A program made the translations under genes and the position numbers. The notes beneath the pieces were generated by a model, which was not told where the DNA came from, made no database searches, and saw only the letters and a list, made by a program, of their open reading frames with translations. Positions 18,701-26,319 of a stretch of 64,000 bases of DNA are shown in pieces. Source of the DNA: CAWKOH01 sp963851245 (lineage in GTDB: Bacteria; Actinomycetota; Acidimicrobiia; Acidimicrobiales; Palsa-688); contig CAWKOH010000007.1 in the NCBI GenBank assembly GCA_963851245.1, positions 1-64,000 on the forward strand, given 5' to 3'. Each line of letters starts with the position of its first letter. The first letter of the stretch is position 1.

Positions 18701-19074
18701 GGTCAGCGTGCCCGGCCTCGGTTTCTCCTCATTTCTGCGGCCAGGGCACGCTGACCCACCAACCCGGAACCTACACCCGCTGAGAGCGCAACGCCGGTCA
18801 CTTTCTGCGCGGTTCTCGGGTGTCAGCGTTGTAGTGTTCCGGGTGCCGAGAGCCCCCCGGGCCCTCCTGAGGGCTCCCGGCGGCGGGCCGCAGACAACGT
18901 CCGACGGGCTGGCGCACCCGCGGAGTGGCACCAGACGGCCCACTGACTGATGTAATACCCCCTCGGACGGATCCTCGCACATAGGCGTCCGGTTAGGACG
19001 ACGTTTGCGGTCAGCGTCCCGGTTGCCGTCGACTTCGCATCCCCCTGTGGGGTCCGGCCCGGGCACGCTGACCC
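18701..19074. repeat. Paired hairpin repeats with 15-base terminal inverted repeats
   Basis: The segment begins GGTCAGCGTGCCCGG and ends with its exact reverse complement. Inside are two hairpin units. Unit 1 (18701-18756) has arms GGTCAGCGTGCCC and GGGCACGCTGACC. Unit 2 (19009-19074) has arms GGTCAGCGTCCCGG and CCGGGCACGCTGACC, with one base missing in the left arm. The about 250 bases between them show no gene. It could be a small non-autonomous mobile element or two copies of a palindromic intergenic repeat. No target-site duplication was seen. Confidence 0.6.
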
Positions 19075-19329
19075 CACGAAGCCGGCCCCGGTACTACGCA
19101 ATTCCGTCCTGGCATCGTCGGGCTGTAATAGTCATGATCTTCACCTGGTCTCCACCGGGGCCACATTCCGGCTCACGGCTCTGGCCGTAATCTTCGGTTC
19201 TGCCGCTTGGCCCATCTCTGTCACGTTGGGCTCGGCGATGGGTGTATGTCGTGCCCCCTTGGGGATCAGGGCGGGGATGCTTTCTTGGGGGCGCGACGTC
19301 CACCGAGGCAAACCGACGGAGAACCCGAC

Positions 19330-19416
19330 ATGGAAGTAGCCCTGGTTGTCACCGTGATCGCATGGCTGGCAGCGGTGGCCGTCCTGGCGGTCCTCGTGTT
19401 GAAGGGCTTTCGATAG
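19330..19416 (+). CDS. Putative single-helix membrane peptide, 28 residues
   Basis: ATG at 19330 opens a 28-residue frame starting MEVALVVTVIAWLAAVAV and ending with a positively charged K-G-F-R tail. It would be a single transmembrane helix with the C-terminus inside. There is no strong ribosome site. It is a plausible small protein but may be chance. Confidence 0.3.
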   Translation: MEVALVVTVIAWLAAVAVLAVLVLKGFR

Positions 19417-19424
19417 GGGAACAC

Positions 19425-20056
19425 TTGTTCGCTACATTCAGCGCCGTGGATGCCCACGAGATCGAGCGCATACGGCGGTCGATCGCCATGCTCCCGCCCG
19501 GTCACTCGGCCGGCGCCCTACCAGAGAAGCCGCCACGGCGCTCATCAAAGCGATAGCCCACCGCCCGGTCAGAGACGGCCAGGTACGGCAGGAAAAGTCA
19601 ACCCCCACGACGTTCCCGTGGGGCTGGCTACCGTCCACGGCCAGTTCGAACGCATCCACCCGTTCCTGGACGGCAACGGCCGGGCTGGCCGGCTGCTGCT
19701 GAACCTGGTGCTGGTCCGGCTCGGCTTCCCACCGGCGATCATCTACAAGCGCCAACGCGACACGTACCTGGATGCCCTCGACCGGGCCGACAAAGGCGAC
19801 CCCGGGCTGCTGGCCGAGCTGATCGCCCGCTCGGTGATCGACAACCTCCACCCGGTTCGTCGTGCCGAACATCGCGGGTCCCGCCAGGCTGGTCCCGCTC
19901 CCGGCGCTGGCCACCGAGCGGCTGTCGTACGAGGCACTGCGCCAGGCCGCCCATAGAGGCCGCCTGGGGGCCAAACAGGGCTCCGACGGCGTGTGGCGCA
20001 GCACCTGGAAGGCGGTCACCGCTTACGAGCGCAATCGCTTCAAGCGAAACCGCTAG
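19425..20056 (+). pseudogene. Fic-family protein remnant
   Basis: The Fic active-site loop is intact, HPFLDGNGRAGRLLLNL (HPFxxGNGRxGR), and follows TVHGQFERI. Fic enzymes transfer AMP to a target hydroxyl. Downstream parts, VRLGFPPAIIYKRQRDTYLD and a C-terminal winged-helix-like LSYEALRQAAHRGRLGAKQG, are normal for the Fic/DUF4172-like group. They need a frame change near 19,855. The N-terminal part (FSAVDAHEIERIRRSIAM, EAATALIKAIAHRPVRDGQ) is spread over other frames and is too short, lacking the helices that usually precede the motif. The gene is truncated or heavily damaged. Confidence 0.7.
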
Positions 20057-20348
20057 CGCGGAATCCGACGCGCCCGAGACCGTCTGATCGGGGGACAGTC
20101 AGGCTGGGGCTGCGCGCGAGACCGTCCGATTGCTCATCCCAAAATCCATCCCAAAATTTGCAGCTCACGGCGACCAAAAGCGACTCACGCCATCCAACGG
20201 CAGCTCACGAAACTGCAGGTCACAGCTTACGGCGACCAACGACCGCCTTGCCCCCAAACAGGTGTTCACCCTTTTCGAGACCGTCCAGATCAACCAGACT
20301 CCTGCATCCCTCCTGGGTTTTTTCCACTTGCACTACTTCTGCACAACT
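20057..20348 (+). promoter_or_regulatory. Repeat-rich leader upstream of the integrase gene
   Basis: There are three direct copies of CGAGACCGTC at 20075-20084, 20117-20126 and 20276-20285. There are also two copies of a 14-base unit CTCACGGCGACCAA/CTTACGGCGACCAA at 20164 and 20226. A 10-base inverted repeat, TTGCACTACT (20328-20337) and AGTAGTGCAA (20369-20378), brackets the integrase ATG. These could be integrase arm-binding sites, an attachment site or an operator. Confidence 0.4.
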
Positions 20349-21611
20349 ATGGAAGTATCAACCAACCGAGTAGTGCAAGGGACAACAGTAGTGGCAGCAC
20401 GGGGACGAGGGTCGATGACCGAGCGGCCAGAAGGCTCTGGCAAGTGGATGCTCAGGGCCTACGTCGGCCGGGACCTGAAGGGTCGACCCATCCAGAAGTA
20501 CAAGACCTTCCACGGCACCAAGCGAGCGGCGTCGTCGGCGCTGACTCAGTTCGTGGCCGAGTGCGGCCAGGAAGCCAAGGCAGCCAAGACCGGCAACGAG
20601 ACCGTGGGCGCCTACCTAGACCGCTGGCTGACCTACGTCACGCCATTGCGCCAGCCGACCACCATTCGAGGCTATGAGACCATCGTCAAGAGGCTGAAGG
20701 ACAAGCTCGGCGAGATCAAGCTATCTAGGCTGGCCGCTCGCCATCTTGACGAGGCCTTCCGGGAATGGCTCGCAGAGGGTCTATCGCCGCAGACCGTGAA
20801 GCACAACCACCGAGTCATGGCGACGGCGCTGGAGTAGGCGAGGAAGTGGGGCGAGTTGCCTTCCAATATCGCTCTAAACGCCACGCCGCCGAAGGTGACC
20901 CAGCACGAGACGCCGAAGAGCGACCCCACTGAAATACGCCAGCTTGTCTCGGCCGCTGAGGCTGACGAGCAGCCGATTCTGGCAGCCGCTATCGCTCTCG
21001 CCGCAATCACCGCCGCCAGGCGAGGCGAGCTATGTGGGCTCCGCTGGTCGGACGTGGACGTCGAGACCGGCGTCATCCATCTCCGCCAGGCCGTCCGCCA
21101 CGGCATAGATAAGCGTGTGTTGGAGATCGGCCCGACCAAGACCGGCAGGGCCCGGCGCATCACACTCGACACGGCCAGCCTTCAGATCCTCGCCGCTCAT
21201 CGAGCCAGAGTCGAAGGGTGGGCGCACGGGGCCGGTATCGAGGTCGCCGATGACGGCTACATCTTGAGCCCGCTGCCGGGCGGACACCAGCCCATGAGGC
21301 CGGACAGCCTGACCGAAGGATTCCGCCGTCTTCGGAAGAAGCTGGGGCTGACCCTGACCTTCCACGACCTTCGGCACTTCACGGCCACCCAGCTGATCGG
21401 CGCCGGTATCGACGCCCGGACGGTGGCGGATCGTCTGGGCCACGCTGACGCCAGCACCACCCTACGGATCTACGCCGGCGTCTTGGACGAGCGCAGCGGG
21501 GCAGCTGCGAGGACCATCGGGGCGCTCGTGGCTGGCCCGCCGAAGTCGCTGCCAGGGCTGACCGAGCCGGATCTGCTCAACGCCGAAGACGCTTGTATCA
21601 GCTTCAGCTGA
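20349..21611 (+). pseudogene. Tyrosine recombinase (phage-type integrase) with one in-frame amber codon
   Basis: The frame runs unbroken except for a single TAG at 20835-20837. The N-terminal part has an arm-binding region (GSGKWMLRAYVGRDLKGRPI) and a SAM-like core-binding domain. The catalytic domain has R in ARRGELCGLRWSDV, K in TKTGRARRI, HDLRHFTATQL, LGHADASTTLRIYA and the nucleophile tyrosine in RIYAGV. All catalytic residues are present. The amber lies at the hinge between domains (TALE-stop-ARKWGEL), where Q or Y would be expected. It may be a C-to-T change, a sequencing error or genuine inactivation. A TTG at 20856 could start a catalytic-domain-only product. It points toward the excisionase-like gene downstream. 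Confidence 0.85.
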
Positions 21612-22032
21612 GGCACCGACGTCTGAGGGCGTCGACCGGGGCGACCCGGTGGCCGCCCTAGGAGCAGGGCAGCAATGGGGCCAACCTCTCCGGGTCGCTG
21701 GGTGACAGGCTCACACAGAGGCCACGGGCTGAGGCCTGCCGGAAGGTCACATCTTGGACAGCGGTGACGGAGTAGCCCGACGACGTTGAGCGATGGCGGG
21801 CGATCCTCGAACCCTTCGGCATCCGGGATGCGTCCCAAGGCTGACCCCGCCGAAGGTCCGGCGGCGCCTAGCTCAGCCAGGCACGTCAACAGAGGCGCCC
21901 CGCTGGCTCCACGTCGAGCGCTGCCAGCACCCGGCGCCAGTTCCGTCACAGCGCCCCGATAGCGTGCCGTCTCCTGCTGGAGGAGAGCTATCTCCTCGAA
22001 GGGCCCAGGACCGTTGCGACGAGAAGGAACCC
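21612..22032. other. Intergenic region between integrase and excisionase-like gene
   Basis: The two genes converge here. The frames that cross this region look like shadows. No tRNA or obvious att core was found. Confidence 0.4.
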
Positions 22033-22251
22033 TCACTGAGAATGGCGGCTGTGTAGGAATATCTCGATGTCGGCCAGCGATATGCGAATCACAGAGGAGT
22101 TCGTGCGGGCGGGGAGCATGTCGGCGTCGACGAGTTCTTGCACCCGACTCGGCCGGAGTCCGAGCATCTCGGCGGCCTCGCCGAGTGTCACCTCGTCCGA
22201 GGGACCAATCCGTCCATGCCACGGCATGACAGGGTTATTGGCGGCTTCCAC
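22033..22251 (-). CDS. Excisionase-like helix-turn-helix protein
   Basis: A protein of at most 72 residues with a MerR/HTH_17-type helix-turn-helix: VTLGEAAEMLGLRPSRVQEL then ADMLPARTNSSVIRISLADI. Such small proteins act as recombination directionality factors (Xis) or as regulators beside integrases, which fits the neighbouring tyrosine recombinase. The GTG at 22251 is the furthest start; an ATG at 22227 (MPWHGRIG) is an alternative. The intact frame contrasts with the damaged genes around it. Confidence 0.65.
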   Translation of the reverse strand: MEAANNPVMPWHGRIGPSDEVTLGEAAEMLGLRPSRVQELVDADMLPARTNSSVIRISLADIEIFLHSRHSQ

Positions 22252-22536
22252 TCAGTTAGCTCCGACGGTGAGATAGTGGCTCAGCTGGGTCAGACGCAAA
22301 GCTGAAATGCCTCGGCCGGGCCGAGCGCAATCCGGCGCTGGCAGATGAAAGGCCAGGAGAGGACCTCCCTGCCATCCACACCCACAGACATCCCGAGCAA
22401 GGTTCAAGAAGGGGGTGGATGCTGGTTGACGCCGACATAGATTAGAGATCGGCGATACAGGGTCGGTTACCAAGGGTAAGTTACCTCGCACCACCTCCTA
22501 TGTTATCCCATGACAAGGTGGCAGCACCTACTACTA

Positions 22537-22585
22537 CGTACAACCTTCAATCAGCAATAACGCTGACGAAGTAGAACGTTGTACG
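22537..22585 (+). promoter_or_regulatory. Inverted repeat upstream of the small RHH-like gene
   Basis: CGTACAAC (22537-22544) and GTTGTACG (22578-22585) form an 8-base inverted repeat, 19 bases before the ATG of the 72-residue gene. It may be an operator for autoregulation by that protein. Confidence 0.4.
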
Positions 22586-22603
22586 CACAACTACCATAGC
22601 GAC

Positions 22604-22822
22604 ATGCCAACCCAGCGACCGGTCCTGAACGTGGCGCTCGACGAGGAGACTTACGATGCCCTTCAGGACTATTGCGACAAAGAAGGGGTAACTGCTGCTG
22701 CTCTGGTCGAGGCTTTCGCTCGGGCTGTCACAAGCCTCGATCAGAAACTGAAGCCGCCAAGCCTGCCGAGACTCACTGTGGACGCTCGGGCCATCGCCGC
22801 CGAACGAAGGCGACGACGATGA
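22604..22822 (+). CDS. Small antitoxin-like protein
   Basis: A 72-residue protein starting MPTQRPVLNVALDEETYDAL. A short strand followed by two helices (ALQDYCDKEGVTAAALVEAF) resembles a ribbon-helix-helix DNA-binding fold, and the tail is basic (AAERRRRR). The architecture fits antitoxins or copy-control repressors. The next frame starts inside its stop codon (ATGA), as in toxin-antitoxin pairs. The family is not recognised for certain. Confidence 0.5.
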   Translation: MPTQRPVLNVALDEETYDALQDYCDKEGVTAAALVEAFARAVTSLDQKLKPPSLPRLTVDARAIAAERRRRR

Positions 22823-22926
22823 TCCTTGTGCACGGTAGTGGGTGGAACTATGACGTGGTAGGTGATCCTACAACGTGGGGCTGCGATATGGCAGACTCTC
22901 TCGGGAATGCGAAGCGGTGCGTATGA
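22819..22926 (+). CDS. 35-residue frame coupled to the antitoxin-like gene
   Basis: ATG at 22819 overlaps the stop of the preceding gene by 4 bases. The product, starting MILVHGSGWNYDVVGDPT, is only 35 residues long and matches no family I know. It could be a very small toxin, or the stub of a larger toxin cut by an indel or mutation. Confidence 0.35.
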   Translation: MILVHGSGWNYDVVGDPTTWGCDMADSLGNAKRCV

Positions 22927-22991
22927 GATGAGGAGGGCACCGGTTCGGCATGGGCGAGGAAGGACGTTCGGAAAGAGACAGGACCTGACCG

Positions 22992-23292
22992 ATGGGATTC
23001 TTACGCAAGTTGACGATCATTGGCTCTAACAGGGAGCGCACCGAGGCCACTGACAATCAGGCATTGAAGCTAGAACAGTGGCAGGGTCTCAATGAGGTCG
23101 ACTCACAAAGGCAGGAACCTTGCCCAGAAACCGCAGCGAACTCGCCTCGAAGCTGAGGTGGAACGCATGCTCGTTGCCAAAAAGTTGACCCGGCTGCAAG
23201 CGCTGAAGCAGCAGGGTCTGCTCACCGAAGACGAGTTCAATGCGAACAAAGCCAGTCTGCTGGGGAGCGGATCCGACGAAAGCAAGATGTAG
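22992..23292 (+). CDS. SHOCT-domain small protein, frameshifted
   Basis: The N-terminus MGFLRKLTIIGSNRERT (ATG 22992) and the C-terminal SHOCT motif LTRLQALKQQGLLTEDEFNA lie in different frames, joined near 23,085-23,110. Short SHOCT proteins of about 95-100 residues with exactly this start are common in actinobacteria. SHOCT is a short C-terminal helical motif of unknown function, thought to mediate oligomerisation. One indel restores a normal protein. Confidence 0.6.
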
Positions 23293-23708
23293 CCATAGCA
23301 GCACGGGCCGGCTCCCGGCGGCACTAAAGGCGACCGCTCACCCCCCGATCCCTGGCGCAGTCTCGGGGAAGGGCGGTCGCTGAGGGGTGATAATACGCAA
23401 GCCGTTCAAAAGGCGCTACGGGAGCCGGGTGTGTCAAGGGGGCGATTATGCCGACGATCAGCGTGGCCGCCAGGCCTCCGGGCGGAAGGCGCCCCGGCGG
23501 GCCTGCGCCCCTGGCGGTGGGGGAGGCCTCGGCCGGGTCACCGACGGATCAGAGTACAGACGCGTCAGACGGCTCGGGAACTTAGCCATGCTCACGATCT
23601 GGCTGCAGAAAGCTCGCCCAGAGATAACACCCCACATCGGGTCGCCGAAGGCCGTCGGCCCTATGTCCGTAAACGCCGGATGAGCGAGCGTTATCCGAGC
23701 CGGTGACT
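23293..23708. other. Intergenic region with a hairpin
   Basis: An inverted repeat GCGACCGC (23330-23337) / GCGGTCGC (23373-23380) could form a stem after the SHOCT gene, but no T run follows. The rest shows no recognisable gene. Confidence 0.35.
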
Positions 23709-24035
23709 CTAGGACGCCTGGTGGCGTAGGTGGCGCTGTAGGTGAGTGAGGTGTCGTTGGGCAGCGCGCAGTTCGGCTTCCGCATCGTTGAGACCGGCCT
23801 CTTCTTCCTGGATTCGTTCGACGATCCAGGAGCGAGCGAGGGTGGACCCTGGGACACCGGCCGCGTCCGCGATGGATTGGAGAGCGGCCACCTCGTCGGG
23901 GTTCAGCCGGATCGAGTAGACGGTCGATCGTCCCCGGTTGGGCCGGGTGACCCTGGCACCCTCGGCGATCGGCGCGTCCCGGTTGGCCTCGGAAGCCTCG
24001 GTCTCTTTCTCGATGATCCTCTCGATATCGCTCAT
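23709..24035 (-). CDS. Ribbon-helix-helix antitoxin-like protein
   Basis: A 108-residue protein starting MSDIERIIEKETEASEAN. The central STVYSIRLNPDEVAALQSIA then GVPGSTLARSWIVERIQEE is a classic ribbon-helix-helix DNA-binding motif, and the C-terminus is a long charged helix. Its ATG overlaps the stop of the upstream toxin-like gene by 4 bases, giving a toxin-first module. It probably neutralises that protein and represses the pair. Confidence 0.65.
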   Translation of the reverse strand: MSDIERIIEKETEASEANRDAPIAEGARVTRPNRGRSTVYSIRLNPDEVAALQSIADAAGVPGSTLARSWIVERIQEEEAGLNDAEAELRAAQRHLTHLQRHLRHQAS

Positions 24036-24303
24036 GGTCGTTCCTTTCCATAACGGCGGATTTCGATCTCGCTGGACTTCCAACCGTTCACGCCGTAGGT
24101 CACGCCCGCCTCCTCCACGGTGATGACGTGACGAGGCACCCGGCCTTGGTCGAGAAACCGATGGTCCTCACTGAGCGCCCGGACCTGCTGGCCGGGTCGG
24201 GCCCGATGCGAAGCGCATCGGGATCCTCCAGTGCCTCATTTGCCGACTCCACCTCAATTCCATGACGTTCACGCATGTACTCGGCCCGGAAGGACCAGTC
24301 CAC
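24032..24303 (-). CDS. Toxin-like protein (BrnT/DUF4258-like), one frameshift
   Basis: The first part reads MDWSFRAEYMRERHGIEVES, ALEDPDALRIGPDP and RSVRTIGFSTKAG. After an indel near 24,125-24,135 the other frame gives VITVEEAGVTYGVNGWKSSE and ends with Y-G-K-E-R-P. Together this is a compact alpha/beta protein of about 90 residues like BrnT-type RelE-fold toxins, with the late G-x-N-G-W-K/R motif I associate with actinobacterial homologues. GTG at 24303 is the probable start. The 4-base overlap with the ribbon-helix-helix gene supports a toxin-antitoxin role. Confidence 0.5.
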
Positions 24304-24430
24304 GTCTCCGACCAGGCGAGTGTACTACGAAGTACGACGGCCGGCGAGATTGGCTGATGGTGTTGACCCAGCCTTCGGATGACTCGTCGGTGTTGCCTGG
24401 GGTCTTCCGAACCGAACGAGGAGTACAGAC

Positions 24431-24799
24431 ATGATCATCGTGGACCCAACCACCCAGGTGATGGCACGCCTTGAGTAGCCGACTAGGCCTGACGAGGCCG
24501 AGTTGGCGGCGGTGACGTTCTTGGCCCGCTACAGCGGGCGGACACTCGACGCCTACCGACACGACCTGCGCGGCCTGTTCCAGTGGGCCGCCGATCGTCG
24601 CATTGCCGTGCTAGAAGCCACCAGAGCCCACTTCGAGTTGTATCGAACCTCGATGGAGGAGCGCGGGCTGGCCGCCTCCACCATCGACCGGCGCCCGTCG
24701 ACCGCTTGCGGGTTCTACCGATTCGCCCACATCGACGGGCGGATCGCGTCCAATCCCGCCCAGTACGTGCGCCGTCCGACCGTTCATCCGACTCAATGA
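24431..24799 (+). pseudogene. Second integrase, N-terminal domain only, with an in-frame amber codon
   Basis: ATG at 24431 starts MIIVDPTTQVMARLE, then TAG, then in the same frame EAELAAVTFLARYSGRTLDA, YRHDLRGLFQWAADRRI and GRIASNPAQYVRRPTVH. This is the SAM-like core-binding domain of tyrosine recombinases. It ends at 24,799, before any catalytic domain. The following sequence on the other strand is the end of an HD-domain fragment, so the gene was cut by a rearrangement. Confidence 0.7.
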
Positions 24800-25243
24800 C
24801 GGGGGAATCCCCCGGCGACGGCTGAGCATCTCGGCCACCTCGCAGATCGCCCGCTGATGCGGCGCGTGTATGCGCAGGGCAGCCGGTGGGCCAGATCGAC
24901 GGCACGGCGGGGAAGGGGCCCTTCTGGCGGTGCGAGCGCTGCAGCAATCCGGTCATCGAGTCTCGTGGCGACCCGTATATCACCGCTGTCACATCGTCAA
25001 GCAACGCCGAGCCGGTCGGGAATATCTCAGCCGCGTCCTCGGCGTCGGCCGTGCAGCCGACAGAGAAGAGGAGAGAAAGGTCGTATGCCTCCTGCGCGGT
25101 CGTGGCGTCGACGCTGAGGCGATCGGCCAGTCGGGCCGCCAATGTGGCGCCCAGCCCGTGCTCTAAGTCCGTCCCCAAGGCCAGATCGGTTGCCAAGGAG
25201 AGCGCGGCGACGACCTGTGCTGCCCCGAACTCGCTCCGGTGAG
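24800..25243 (-). pseudogene. HD-domain phosphohydrolase fragment
   Basis: The minus strand encodes EFGAAQVVAALSLATDLALG, DLEHGLGATLAARLADRL, AYDLSLLFSVGCTADAED and, after damage, AEMLSRRRGIPPS. These resemble the N-terminal part of actinobacterial HD-GYP/LuxR-type proteins, where LxxxGCTADA is typical. The middle is scrambled by indels and the fragment stops at the truncated integrase. Confidence 0.55.
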
Positions 25244-26227
25244 CTGGCGGTGATCGATAACGCTGGGATCACAACAATCGCTCCTGCCGCCACGATCGGC
25301 TAGCACCGTCCTCCCTGAACGCGGCCATTAATTAAACCATGGTCACGGCCCGCGAACATGTTGGGAATAGGCCGGTCACCGCCGCGAACTGCCAACTGAA
25401 GGCACCGGCGGCGAGAGACCACACAGGCCCGCGCCTGAGTCACGTCGAGGTGGCAGTCCGGTTACAAGTGGCTTGTCGCGTGGATGTCACCGGATCGCGT
25501 CCCGAACGCCGCGACATCGGGGGGTGGTTTGGGCAGAGTTGATTCAGGATCACCGTCCATGCCGAATCTACGGCGCGGGCAACAGCAGTTCGTGGCTCAG
25601 CGAGTCCGCATCGGAGCGGCCCTGGCCGCGGCGGCGGTGCACAAACCGGCCGGCCACGACAACGAGCTCCTGGCCTTCAGGGCGCCAGTTGGGCAAGCCA
25701 GTCGTCTGCCAGAGGGCGTGACGGACGGTGATCCTGTTCCAGAGGGCTTATCCAGATCGGGCAGCACGTCAAGGCTAGATGTCTTACGACCTGCTTGACG
25801 AGAGAGGCCGGGTGGAACGCGTCCGGGTCGCCCTCGACCAAGGTTCCAGCCGCGGACGACCACGGTCGCCGTCCTCATCCTCCCGTTCCTCACTGGTCGG
25901 GCAGCGCCAAAGCCTCGTGCGCCTCGACACCCGCTCATACTGTCGGGCCTCGCGCAGGTTCGCCCGTCCGATCTCTGAGAGCTGGGTGCCCATATCGTTC
26001 CAGCCGTCGAGGCCCAGACACTGCCCCCACACGCCGGCCGGAAGGCACTTATCCCTGACGGTGGGTGCTCGCTGGAGATGCCGCACGCGGTGCGGCACTT
26101 GATGATGTTCGACCGCAGAAGTCACCCAGCAAACCAGGGCGGTCGTATGCAGCGGGAGTGCGCTGCGAGGATGGCCGGCGTGTGGATGCCGGGTGCGCCG
26201 GCAGGCGCGGACGTGCGAGACTGATTC
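25244..26227. other. Almost 1 kb without a recognisable gene
   Basis: Open frames on both strands lack recognisable domains and have composition expected of high-GC noncoding DNA. It lies between the decayed mobile region and the TPP riboswitch. Confidence 0.45.
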
Positions 26228-26311
26228 TCACGGGAACTGCGGACCGGGCTGAGAGGGTGTCTACGGGCGCCGACCGTCGAACCTGTTCCGGGTAATGCCG
26301 GCGGAGGGAAG
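26228..26311 (+). promoter_or_regulatory. TPP riboswitch (THI element)
   Basis: The conserved THI-box blocks appear in order. GGGCTGAGAGGGTG carries the CUGAGA pyrimidine-sensing loop, then comes GACCGTCGAACCTGTTCCGG, then GTAATGCCGGCGGAGGGAA. It lies just upstream of the thiC ATG at 26320. The aptamer end overlaps the purine-rich GGAGGGAAGGAG ribosome site, so binding of thiamine pyrophosphate should block translation initiation. Confidence 0.92.
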
Positions 26312-26319
26312 GAGTCACC

